The notes beneath the pieces were generated by a model, which was given only the letters and a program-made list of their open reading frames with translations, was not told the origin of the DNA and made no database searches. This document shows positions 35,163 through 47,265 of a stretch of DNA of 64,000 bases, one piece after another. Origin of the DNA: Magnolia sinica (taxonomy: Eukaryota; Streptophyta; Magnoliopsida; Magnoliales; Magnoliaceae); assembly GCF_029962835.1 (NCBI RefSeq), contig NC_080574.1:41098501-41162500 (forward strand). Reading direction: 5' to 3'. Position numbers and translations under genes: made by a program. Position 1 is the stretch's first letter. Every line of letters starts with the position of its first letter.

Positions 35163-37014
35163 TGTCACGCCTCAAACTCAAAAAACGGGCTCACAAAATT
35201 CCCGATCGCCGAATTTGGCGCCGACAGCCTCAGTAGTGCCCCATTCTCGGATCCCAGCACTCACATGCCCAATTCCGATCCTGGGATCCTACAAGGAGGA
35301 TTTTTAGTATGATTTTTTTTTTATAATGGAGCATAACCACAAGTATAACCAAGTCATAGAAACAACATCATCACCACATATCCACTAATATAATCATTTG
35401 AGTACAATACTGAAAATGAAATACATATATCAAAATCAAAGCTCCAGAGGATAGCTACACGCTTCAAGCTCAACACTGCTGCAACCAAACGCCACCTGCA
35501 TGCATCTATCGTGCATAAGCTTACAAAAGCTTAGAGGGTTGTGAAAGTGTGTGTAAAGATAAGTATCAAGTATACCATAAAGCCCATAAATCATACATCA
35601 TCAGAATAAGTGGAAATACTGACAAAATCATGAATCATATGATATCAGAGTAAGGGGAAATATACTGGTAAGTCCATGAGTGCTATCAGCCGTACAAAGG
35701 CTATGCGATGCAACACATAATAAGATAATAACAAATGCTGAGGATGCAATACAATATGTAAATCCTGACAAGTCACGAATACCATCAACCTCATCTAGGC
35801 CATATAAGTGCAAAAAAATATAGTAACTCAAAATGCTAAGTACTGCAGATGAAATGTAATATGTGGTGCGAATGAAATGACTAGGCTGGAATGTGAAGTC
35901 GGGATGGTAGTATGTAGTATCATAGGCTACGGGGTCCACCACAAGGGACTTCTATCCAAACCAGTCCCATACCTAAATTTGGATAGTCCGACTCAATGTG
36001 GTAAACTCCTAATCTCAGGTTAGTCGTGCGCCCAACCGAAATCCTGGCCATGCGAAGGTACATATAACAAATAATTACGCACCACTAGCCCGAGTGGATG
36101 GTGAATGAATGAATGAATATACAATTCCTACTCAATAAGCCCACATATCAGTATGGTTGCTCTCTGGGAAAATCACCGGGGTCTATTACACTCCACACCG
36201 ACTGCCTCCTCCCTAGCTGTACAGCCCAGTGAGTGGAAGAGACCTCACTATCCGCCTAGCCAGCAGTCTGCCAATACCTACTCTGCTTGTCGATAGCGGA
36301 CCCATTTACAAGCTGGTCATACTCAGCCTAGCTTACAACCCCCTCACTCGGGTGAATAAGGTCACATCCCCTTCCAATCGACCACGACACAGTGGGAGAC
36401 ACAGCCTCATGGTATAGGCACCGGCGCTCATATTTCACTCGGTCTGGACGTTGGAGCATCTCCTGGCCTTGGAGGATTCTGGGACTTTCACCTAAGGACA
36501 TCCTAAGTGCCCACAGTGCTAGAACCAAGTATTTTTGGTGTCCTATTTAGCCATCCACGATGTGCCTGTGGAGGCCACGGCCTTGATGTCGCTAGGGCGT
36601 ACAATGATCAAGTTACATATATGCGAGATGCATGAGTCACACTATCCAGTCATGCAACAATCTTGCGCGTATGACGCAATAATGTGGGCACTCCATCTCA
36701 TAAGGAGTCCCGTAAATAGTTTATCAAACATTTCTCATATCAGGCATACATATGATGCGTATAGGCATGAATCATAGAGTTATACTAAGTATTTTATATA
36801 GTGATGAACTATCCTCACAATGAAGATGAGCCTTGATGGTCTACACACAACAAGTATGGGCATATCAATGGGCCCTAGGGAGAGTTATAATGCGGACATT
36901 TAACCAACATTATTCTTACAATGTGGACGTCAAACCAACATTGCTCCCAAGGCATGGCCCGCCATAAATGTCATTACATAAACCATGGTGGAATCACACA
37001 ATGCAATAGACCTT

Positions 37015-37385
37015 GTATATTTCCCATTGGGCCTCGACCCATGGGCCTCAACCCACGGGCCCTAATACATCACAATGGGCCTTAACCCATGGGCTCAAAA
37101 TACAGCATAATGGGCCTCAACCCATGAGCCCTTATACATCACAATGGGCCTTAACCCATGGGCCCTAATACATCACAATGGGCCTTAACCCATGGGCTCC
37201 AAATACAGCACAATGGGCCTCAACCCACGGGCCCTTATACATCACAATGGGCCTCAACCCATGGGCCCTAATACATCACAGTGGGCCTTAACCCATGGGC
37301 TCCAAATATAGCACAATGGGCCTCAACCCATGGGCCCTAATACATCACAATGGGTCTCGACCCATGGGCCCTTAAAATACATCAA
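37015..37385 (-). repeat. GGGCC short tandem units, copy D
   Basis: About ten units of 34-35 bp of the form AATGGGCCTTAACCCATGGG plus CCCTAATACATCAC. There are no unique spacers, so this is a tandem repeat and not a CRISPR array. Confidence 0.88.
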
Positions 37386-38808
37386 AATGGGCCTAATCAC
37401 ATGGGCCTTATATATATTAGATGGGCCACACCAATTGGGCCCCATGCATATCAAATGGGCCATACCCAAAAATAAATGGAGATAGTGATTTTCCACCATT
37501 AAGATTCCCAAGGCCCACCATATTTATTTTCTACCCAATCTGGTCATAAGGTCACACAGACCTGGATTAAGAGGAAACAAATTCCCTGATGATCCAAACT
37601 TTTGTGACAACAAAAGAATTTCAATGGCAGGAACTCAATCCCCACTACTTTTGCTGTGTGGTCCACTTGATACTAGATCTGTCTCATTTTTGAACTTAAG
37701 CCTTAAAATGAGCTTTCCAAAATGGCTGGACAGTTTGGATGCAACACATGCATCATGGTGGGTCCCACCTCCAGGTGTGGACGGTGTGGATAAAACACAA
37801 ACATCATGGGGTCCACGCTACACGGACGCAGTTGCACACAGGGTGACAGCGTGGATAAAACACTTACTTCATGGTGGGGTTCACACGTGTGGCCCACCAT
37901 AGTGTTTATCTGCCATCCAAACCGTTGATCAGGTGCACGATCCCTGGATGCAGAGAAAAAAATAAATTTCATATTAATCTAAAACTTCTGGGACCCACAC
38001 AGGGTCTCAATGGCAGACGCTCAGTCCCACTGTTCCCTACCGTGTGGGCCACCTGAGTTGATTATAGGGCTGATTTTTTGGGGGAATCACAGCCCTAAGG
38101 GGCCCCATCAAAATGCACGGTGTTGATGTGTGGTACACATCATGGTGGGGCCCACGGTTGGGACCCAACGGTCCCTGCCCGTTCACACTAGGATGCCTAC
38201 GCATCCTCAGGTCTGTCAGTAGCAGGTGCTGTTGCTGCTGTTATTATATTTTTTTTTAAAAAACTATTTTCTTGTGGTTTTTTGTATGTGGGGCCCACAG
38301 CTGATGAATCCACTCTAACCATTGCATTTCATGGCTCAAGACTGACCAAACAAATCCAATATTCAGTATGTTTTGACTCAAGGTGAGTCCTAGTCGATTT
38401 TTAATGGTAAAAATCAATATTTTCTATGCTATGGCCTGCCAGAAAATCGGATTGGGTCCATTTTTCGGCTCAACACCTAAAATGAGCTAGGGAAAGGAAT
38501 GGATGACTTGGATTAAAAACATACACCAAGGTGGGGCCTGCATGAGTGACCTTCCCAAAAGCTTTGAATTAAAGCTAATATTTATATTTTCGATTTAACG
38601 TCCAGCATCCCTGGACGCTGGACGGTTTGGGCACCCCACATGTGCAAGGTGGGCCCTGCTCAGGTGGGCCACAAAATGGTGAATGGTGTGGGTGCAACAC
38701 ATATATAAAGTGGGCCCCACCTACAGATGGCTTGGATGAAAAACATGCTTCATGGTGGGGTCCATCTGGGTGGGCCACACAACCACATCATCTCACACCA
38801 TAAAAGAA

Positions 38809-38813
<5 letters not shown>

Positions 38814-38855
<42 letters not shown>
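38814..38855 (+). repeat. (AG)n microsatellite
   Basis: About 20 AG dinucleotides, at the position equivalent to the (TC)n of copy A. Confidence 0.95.
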
Positions 38856-38859
<4 letters not shown>

Positions 38860-40929
38860 CACACACGTGTGATGGAGGGACCCCGACACTATGGGCCCTC
38901 CCTTGCATTCAATCATACATCAAGTGGGTCCCAATACATGTGGGCCCACCAAATCAAAGATCAATGGTGGAGATTCCTTCTCCACCCAAAATGGACAGTC
39001 TAGATGACCTCTTTTTCAAACTTAGAAAGTAAACATCATGATGGGGTCCATGGAGAATGGCCCCATCATGGAATGACCATGATAATCAAGGTGGGCCATC
39101 GGCCACATCTTAGGGTCCAAAGTGAGATCCATACCATCGATTGGTAGGCCTCACTTGACTCATCATAAAAATATGAAAACTAGCCTATAGAAGCACCGAC
39201 CGTTCGATCTTCTCGGTCCGGTGGAAAGCCGATCTCCTTGTGTCTCACTTTTGTAAGACCCGTATCCCAACCCGTACCGTTCCGTAGACTTCAGCGATTT
39301 TCCCGGTCAAATTTCGGCAACCTTCGACCCTTGTATTTACGCGCGACCTTAAGTGTCATCCTATAATTTCGAGTCGGCTTGACCTAAGACCTATGTCATT
39401 GCGACCGCATCGTCGCTGCGGTTCCAACGCCGCGTCTCATACGGCAATCCGAGTTGTACATCAAAGGATATAGGTCGCGCTCTATTTGGACCATTGATTG
39501 TGTTTTGGTGGGGCCCACCTATCACATTGGCACTTTTCCCAAGGCTAGGGTGACATCACCCTAAGCCATCCATAATTTCTAGTCAAAGCAATAATGACCC
39601 TAGCCCATACTTGCTACCTTTTCCCCAAAGCATTTATTACCTAGCTAAGAGAGAGAGAGAGAGCTATCATCATTACTCTCTCTCCTTCATCTCTCTCTTC
39701 CCTTTTTCATTCTCCATTTTTCCACCATGGTAGCAAGACCTTGGACGTCCCAAGCTCTCCAAATTCCTAGCCCTTTCTCACCTTAGATCCCCCATATCCT
39801 GCCATCAAAAAGCTCATCTCCACCATTGAAGGAGCCCCATTGGAACTTTGGAGCGTCAAGGAGGAATAAGGAAGGTGGGTGCTTCTTTTTCTCTCTCTCT
39901 TTCCTTATTTCTTGTGATGGTGTGGCCGTGTGGCCCACTTGGATGGACCCCACCTTGATGTATGTTTCATCTACACCATCTTGTACATTTGGTGGCCCAC
40001 CTGAGCAAGGCCCACCTAGAGATACATTGTATCCAAGATCTTTCATTCAGTGAAGGGTGAACGGACACCGGATTCGGTGATCGAAAATTTTGTGAGTCCG
40101 GTTTCCCAATTTGGGGTGTGACATATAGGCTCCATCTTGATGTATCGGTCTAATCTAAGCCGTCCATTCCACTCCTTAGATCATTTTAGGCGTTAAGCCG
40201 AAAAATGGGGCCAATCCAACCTTCTGGTAGGCCATCCCTTGGAAAACTATGGTTTTCACCGTTGAAAACCCACCCCAATGGTTCAATGCACTGAAGTATG
40301 TCCAATATTGGACTCGTTCAGTCCATCTTGATCAGTAGAAACCAATGGATGGAGTGGATTCATCAGACGCGGGCCCCACATGTGATGTTCTTAAAAAAAA
40401 TAAAATAAAATAAAAAATAACATGCAGCGGCAGCTGCTGCTGCCGCTGTCAGAAGGCAGCAGGCCTGGCGGACGGACGGGTAGCACAGCACCCACGGCTC
40501 TAGCCGTGGGGCCCACCATGATGCTTGTATTACATCTAAACCGATCATGAGGTGGCCCCCTGCTTGAAGTGGGCCCCCTTCAAAACTCAGGCCCATCCAA
40601 AGCTCAGATGGCCCACATCACAGGAAACAGTGTGAATTGAACCGTCTGCCATTGAAACCCTTGTTGGGCCCACGGGAGTTTTGGATCAAAATGAAATTTG
40701 TTTTTCCCTTTCATCCAGGTACGGGTGACCTTATGAATGGGTTGGATGGAAGATAAACGTGATGGTGGGCCCCACGTGGGACCCACAGTGATGCATGTGT
40801 TTCTTTTGCACCGTCCATTGACGGTGGACGGTGGCAACCCATCCTGATTTATGTGTTCTATCCGCACCGTCCATTGCATTGGACGGTGGGACCCACCCTA
40901 CGTGTGTGGCTGCACCATTATGTGTGCAC

Positions 40930-40933
40930 GTGT

Positions 40934-40965
<32 letters not shown>

Positions 40966-41035
40966 CATATATTAAATATATATATTATATTGTATATTAT
41001 ATAGATATATATTATATATTATATTATTTAATATA
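40930..41035 (+). repeat. (CA)n followed by AT-rich tract
   Basis: About ten CA dinucleotides run into an A/T-only tract of degenerate TATAT words within copy B. Confidence 0.85.
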
Positions 41036-42778
41036 TACCTGATGGTGGGCCTTTCATTGAACCCACCTGTTTCACCCTTGCCGTCCATCTATGAAGCCCA
41101 CCTTGAGATATGCCTTGTATATCCAGCTGTCCATCTGAATGGGAGATGGAAGCAGATGGGTTGATGCACCTCACAACCAGCTAATAGCTGTTGTATTGAC
41201 GTCAGTAGTGGTTTGACCATGAGGTATTTGTTATATTCAAAACGTCCATTCACTTGGCAGGTGGGGCCCACCATGATCTAGTGTTGCAACCACACCGTTC
41301 GTGCATTGGAACAGTGGGCCTTGCTCGTGTGGCTTTCACACCGTCCACCAGGTTGGACGTGTAGCCCACCTTGATGTTTTGTATATTCACACCGTCCATG
41401 CATTAGGACGATGCTGGCTGCACTATGACGCCAGTGTTATATCTGAACAGCCCATTCATTTAACGAGCTCGTCTTACGCTTGTAGGCCATGTACATGGAC
41501 CCCACCACCACCATTGATGTATTTATTCTATATCCATGCTTTCCATCAGGTGGACCACGCCGCAAACAATAGAAGGTTGAACACCTACCATTTGAAACCC
41601 TTTTAGGAATGCAGAAGTGTTGGATTTATATGAAATTTGTTTTTCTTCTTAGTTCAGACCCTTGTGACCTTATGAACAGATTGGATAGAAAATAATCTCC
41701 ATGGTGGGCCTTGAAAAATTTGAAGCTGCGGAAAACATTATCACCATTGCTATTTGTGGTATGGTTCAGATGATTTTCCAATCATCATCTCCACCCCTAT
41801 TTAGAGTGTGGTTTAGATGATCTTTCGATATGATTCATTTTTTGGAAAGTATCAGGCCCATTGATGCGGCTCACTTGGCGTATATGAGGCCCGACTTGAA
41901 GTACACGAGGCCCATTATGTGTGTATTAGGCCCTTATCGTGCGACCCATTGTGACGTGTATTAGGTTCATGACGCGTGGCCTACGTGATGTATTTGAGGC
42001 CCAGGTGTAGGGCCCACCTGTTGTATATTTGAGGGCCAAGTGATGCGGCCCATTGATGCGGCCCACTGGATGTGTTTGGGGCCCATGAAATATGGCCCAA
42101 TGTGATGTACATATGGGCCCAATATGATGTACATGTTTTATCTGCACCGTCCATGGGACGTGGGCTCGACGTGATGTATGTGTAATATCTATTTCGTCCC
42201 GCCACGAGAGACGTGGGGCCACCGCTATGTATGTGTTGTATAATTCTGCACCATCTAGCTTGTTGAACGGTGGGCCCTTCTACTGTGTAATCGCAGGACC
42301 CACCATGTTGTATGTGTTTCGTCTATGCCATCCACTTATACGGCCCACCTTAATGTGTGAACAACATGTACACTGTCCATCCGTTAGGCCCATTTGATAT
42401 GTGCAGGGCCCGCCTCGATGTGATGTGTGTAAGGCCCATTACGATGTATTTGAGGCCCAGATATGAGGTCCATTGTGATATATGAGACCCTTGTGTAAGG
42501 CCCATCTTGATGTATTTGTGGCCCGTCCATTGAGGCCCACCTGTTGTATATATTTGAGGCCCATGTGTGGGGCCCACCTATTGTGTATTTAAAGCCCATG
42601 AGTCATGGCCCATGAATGATGCCCAATGTGATGTAGGTGTGGCCGTTACGTTGTTTATGAATTCCTTATGTAGGTCACTCCTTGGGAGCAATGTTGGTTA
42701 GATGGCCACCTTGATGGACAATGACGGTTAGATGTCCTCATTGTGACCTTCCCTTAGGCCTTATTAAGCCCATTTGTG

Positions 42779-43283
42779 TCGATCCCGATTGTCGTGACCG
42801 ATTTGCCGACTCTGATTATTGATCGATCCCGATTGTCGTGGCCGATTTGTCGATTGATGTGACCGATTTGCCGACTCTGATTATCGATCGATCCCGATTG
42901 TCGTGACCGATTTACCGATCTTGATTATCGATCGATCCCGATTGTCGTGGCCGATTTGTCGATTGACGTGATCGATTTGCCGACTCTGATTATCGATCGA
43001 TCCCGATTGTCGTGACCGATTTACCGATCTTGATTATCAATCGATCTCGATTGTTGTGGTCGATTTGTCGATTGACGTGACCGATTTGCCGACTCTGATT
43101 ATCGATCAATCCCAATTGTCGTGACCGATTTACCGATCTTGATTATCGATCGATCCCGATTGTCGTGGCCGATTTGTCGATTGACGTGACCGATTTGCCG
43201 ACTCTGATTATTGATCAATCCCGATTGTCGTGACCGATTTACCGATCTTGATTATCAATTGATCCCGATTGTCGAGACCGATA
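42779..43283 (+). repeat. CGATT minisatellite, about 109-bp unit, copy B
   Basis: The unit holds GACTCTGATTATCGATCGAT, CCCGATTGTCGTGACCGATT, TACCGATCTTGATTATCGAT and TTGACGTGACCGATTTGCC segments. Four to five copies are present. The unit is a longer composite than the 70-bp unit of copy A, though built from the same words. Confidence 0.85.
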
Positions 43284-44274
43284 TGGTGCATATGCGACTC
43301 GTAGTTGAGGGCCATTGCGATGTATATTCGACTTGTGTTTTAAGCCTAATATGATGTATATGAGGTCTATGTGATAGGGCTCATTGTGATGCATTTGAGG
43401 GTCAGGCGATGGAGTCCATTGTGATGTATGTTAGGCCCATGTGAAAGGCCCATCGTGATATGTATTAAGCTCTTGAGTGAGGCCCATGGTGTTGTATATT
43501 TGGCCCTCGTGTTAGGTCATGGGTCCATTATATGTTAGGATCTATGAGGGTCATTCCTCGGGAGCAATGTTGGTTAAATGTCCACCTTATCGAGGTCGAT
43601 TGTCGATGCCGATCATTGATACCGATAATGAGTATGTGACTGCATAGTATCATGATACATGCCCATACGCATCGTCTGCATGTTTGTTATGAGATGTGGT
43701 TGTCCATTGCATATTTCGTTAGGCAGATTGTTATGAGACTCCTTGATAGGCGGAAGTTCTCTCACATGAGCGCACAGTATGCACAGGGTTAATGCATGAC
43801 TGGATTGTATGACTCATGCATCTTGCATTGTGTGCCCTAGCGACATCAGGGCTGTAGCCTCCACAGGCATATCGTGGATGATCAGACGGGACACCAAAAA
43901 TCTGTTCTACATGGGGTGCTATAGATATCCCTGGGTGAAAGTCCCTAAACCCTCTTGGTTCCAGAGGTTGCTCCAACTTCTAGACCGAGTGGATGCATGA
44001 GCGCATGAGGGCCGTATACCATTAGTCCGCGTCTCCCACTGTGTCGTGGTCGGTTGGAAGGGGGTGCGGCCTTACCTGCCCGAGAGGAGGGGGCAATGCT
44101 AGGCTGAGTTTGACCAGCTCGAGGAATGGGTCCGCTATCGACGAGCTGGGCCCGATATTGGCAGGCAGATAGTGAGGTCTCTTCCACTCACCTTATTGCG
44201 CGCGATGGGGCGGCAATCTGGTTTGGAGTGTAATAGACCCCGGTGATGATCCCAAAGAGTAACCATACTGATAT

Positions 44275-44583
44275 GTGGACTTATTGAGCAGGAATTGCAT
44301 ATTCATTCATTCCTTCACTATCCACTCGGGCTGGTGGTGCGTAACTATTTGTTATGTGTACCTACGCATGACCAGGATTTTGGTTGGGCGCGCGACTAAC
44401 TTGAGATTAGGAGTTTACCACATTGAGTCTGACTATCCAAATTTAGGTATGGGACTGGTTTGGATAGAAGTCCTTTGTGGTGGACCCCATAGTCTGCAAT
44501 ACTACGTACCATCATCCCGACTTCACACTCCAGCATGGTCATTACATTCGCACCGTATATTACATTGCATCCGTAGTACTTAG
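44275..44583 (+). other. Recurrent short ORF in giant LTR-like elements (copy B version)
   Basis: 102 codons; shares LGVYHIESDYPNLGM and SSRLHTPAWS-type phrases with the copy A version. It probably reflects common descent of the repeat. No signal peptide, domain or known relative is recognised. Confidence 0.35.
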
Positions 44584-45881
44584 CATTTCAGGTTACTATG
44601 TTTCTGCATTTATATGGCCTAGACGGACTTAGCAGGATTTACATCTTACTTTGTACCCTCGGTATCTGATATTTGGCTCTTTTTGACTCATCATTTATAT
44701 GGCTAATTTAAATTACGTACTCTGATATCGTATGACTCATGGGCATACCAGTATATTTATGAGCATATCAGTATATTTATGCATTACTCTGATATTGTAT
44801 CATTATGGGTTTATCAGTATTTCCGCTTACTCTGATTACTCTGATATTGCTTACTTGGCACTTACCTTGTGCACACACTTTCACCACCCTCTAAGCTTTC
44901 TATAAGCTTATGCACGATAGATGCATGCAGGTGTTATTAAGTTGCAGCAACGTTGAGCTTGGAGCGTGCAGTTGTCTTTTGGAGCTTTGATTTTGATTTA
45001 TGTATTTCTCTTTCAGCATTGTACTCAAATGATTATATTAGTGGATACGTGATGATGATGTTGCCTTTGTGAATTGGGTAATCTTGTGGTTATGCTTATT
45101 ATGAGTTAAATGTATAAAAAAAATCCTCCTTGTAGGATCCCAAGATCGGAATCTGGCGTATGAACGTTAGGAGCCGAGAATGGGGTACTACGGAGGCTGT
45201 CGGCACCGGACTTGGCGATCGTGATTCCTGTGAATCCGATTTCTGGGTTTGGGGCGTGACAACTTTGATGGTGGAAGATGAAAAATGAAGGGCTAGGATG
45301 AGAGATCTTGAGATGGAAAGTGGGCCACATAACTCACTCTTTTCTCACTTGGGATGGCTTGGATGTCCACTCTTTTACTCTCTTTCTTGCTTGGAATTTT
45401 GTGTTGAGAAATGAGAGAGAGAGGGTTGGTTGTAAGAGTGATGGATGTGAAGGTGAGTGATGGGTGAGGTGATGTTGTACTTGACATGTATGGGTGTGTA
45501 AGAGAGAGGGTGAGAAAAAGAGTTGACTTGGTGGTTGCTTAACTTGAGGAGAAAGAAAGCTTTGATTGATTGATTGATTGATGAGACATAATGTAGAGAT
45601 TCTCTTGGAATTACAAACGTGCGGTGTTTTTCCTCAAACTAAACGAGGGCCACATCTCTCGGGCAGGGTATCGGATCGGTATGCAAGATGCGGCATTGGA
45701 ATCGTGGCGACAGTGCAATCGCAATGGTACAAGTCTTGGATTAAGTCGACTCAAATCTATAGGATACGACTTAGGGTTGCGTGCAAACATCAATCATAGG
45801 TCGCAGGTTGCCGTAATTCGTCGGGAAGGATTGTAGGATTATAGGGAACAATACGGACTAGGATACGGGTCTTACATTAGG

Positions 45882-46406
45882 ATTGGCCCTTCGGTCTAGC
45901 CTCGCCCCTCGTTGAATCTGGTCAAGTGGTCTTCCCCACCAACTGGCTAGGTAAAGCTTAATATGGATGGATCCTCGAGGGGCAATCCAGGCCCTTCTAG
46001 CGGTGGAGGAACTTGCAGATATGAGAATTGGGCTTTTTGGTTTTCTTTTACAGTGGGGTATGGTGTAGGCTCTAATAACCTAGTTGAATTCAAAGCGGTG
46101 TGGGATGGGCTGATCCATTGCTTACCTCAGGGCCTGTCGATGATAGTAGTAGAATCTGATTCTAGGTTGGTAGTGGGCATCCTCAACCACTCTTCCAACC
46201 CATCCTAGATTTAGAAAAATTAGAGCACGAGAATCTCTAACCTGAAGAGATATGGGCAGCTGTTATTTTGACATGTGCTTAGAGAAGGTAACGCTTCAGC
46301 AGATGGTTTGGTCAAACTAGGGAGTGAATCCCAATCTTCTTCCTATTTTTCCCTCTTCTCTTCGCTTTTGCCGTCGATTCATGGGCTGGTTTTCTTAGAT
46401 AAGGTT
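45882..46406 (+). pseudogene. L1-like LINE, C-terminal RNase H domain
   Basis: This continues the LINE after the D insertion. The RNase H reads NMDGSSRGNPGPSSGGG, NNLVEFKAVWDGL, VVESDSRLVVGIL and LREGNASADGLVKLG. The expected catalytic D, E, D and terminal D are all present. Stops near 45902, 45950 and 46206 and a frameshift break it. A preceding TG-stop-VKLN fits a TGG-to-TAG change of a conserved W. It is cut at 46406 by copy C. Confidence 0.88.
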
Positions 46407-47073
46407 TGTCACACCCCAAACTCGGAAAATGAACTCACGATAATTTCCGATCGCCAAATCCGGTGCCGACAGCCTCCATAGTACCCCATTCTCGGCTCCC
46501 AGCGCCCAAATGCTAGATTCTGATCCTGGGATCCTATAAGGAGGATTTTCTAACTTACATTTATCTCGTAAGAAGCATAACCACAAGTTTACCCAAATCA
46601 CAAAGGCAACATCATCATCATCATCACATATCCACTAATAAAAATATTTGCATACAGTACATGAAGGGGAAATACATATATCAAAAATCAAAGCTCCAGA
46701 AAACAGCTGCATGCTCCAAGCTCAACGCTACTGCAACTTAACGCTACATGCACACATCTATCGTGCATAAGCTTAGAGAAAGCTTAGAGGGTGGTGAAAG
46801 TGTGTACGTAAGGTAAGTGTCAAATACATAGATATCAGAGTAAGTAGAATTACTGATAAGTCCATGAATATTATCAACCTTATCTAGGCTATGTGATGCA
46901 AAAACATAATAAGCCAATATCATATACTAAGGATGCAATACAATATACAAATCCTGACGAGTCCACGAATGCCATCAACCTCATCATAGCCATATAAATG
47001 TAAAAACATAACATAACAACTCAAAATGCCATATGCCATGAATGTAATGCAATATGTGGTGCGAATGAAATGA

Positions 47074-47265
47074 CTAAGCTGAAATGTGAAGTCGGGATAA
47101 TAGTACGTAGTATTGCAGGCTATGAGGTCCATCACAAGGGACTTCTATCCAAACTAGTCTCATACATAAATTTAGATAGTCAGACTCAATGTGGTAAACT
47201 CCTAACCTCAGATTGGTCGTACACCCCAACCAAAATCTTGGCCACTGCAAAGGTACATATAACAA
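47074..47265 (-). other. Recurrent short ORF in giant LTR-like elements (copy C version)
   Basis: 63 codons with NLRLGVYHIESDYLNL, aligned with the copy A and copy B ORFs. It is shorter at both ends and may be only a remnant. Confidence 0.3.

Larger units (their letters stand above)
39252..45261 (+). mobile_element. Giant non-coding LTR-like element, copy B (6010 bp), nested in copy D
   Basis: It starts TGTAAGACCCGTATCC and ends GGGTTTGGGGCGTGACA, with perfect ACTTT duplications at 39247-39251 and 45262-45266. Internal order matches copy A: pyrimidine/purine repeats near 39650, GTGGGCCCACC field (40500-42300), GAGGCCCAT units, CGATT minisatellite (42779-43283), CCCTAGCGACATCAGGGC block near 43830, short ORF, conserved hairpin region near 44893, and the same 3' end. 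No gag or pol is present. Confidence 0.88.
35163..45876 (-). mobile_element. Giant non-coding LTR-like element, copy D, interrupted by copy B
   Basis: In plus-strand order it starts TGTCACGCC and ends GGGTCTTACA, the reverse of the family ends. It is flanked by perfect TTAGG. Copy B occupies 39252-45261; subtracting it and one ACTTT leaves about 4.7 kb (35163-39251 and 45267-45876). It keeps the conserved 3' block, the CATCAAGGCCGTGGCC-type block near 36550-36600, GGGCC units and an (AG)n tract, but lacks the CGATT minisatellite. No coding capacity is seen. Confidence 0.85.

Noticed and set aside
34611-35312. 233-codon ORF as a complete protein
   Set aside because: Its first part is the LINE zf-RVT segment; codons after 35162 read by chance into giant element D.
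37015-37385. Regular 34-35-bp repeats as a CRISPR array
   Set aside because: Units are contiguous and degenerate with no unique spacers, and the context is a plant retroelement.
46275-46481. 68-codon ORF as an independent gene
   Set aside because: It is the end of the LINE RNase H followed by read-through into giant element C after 46406.
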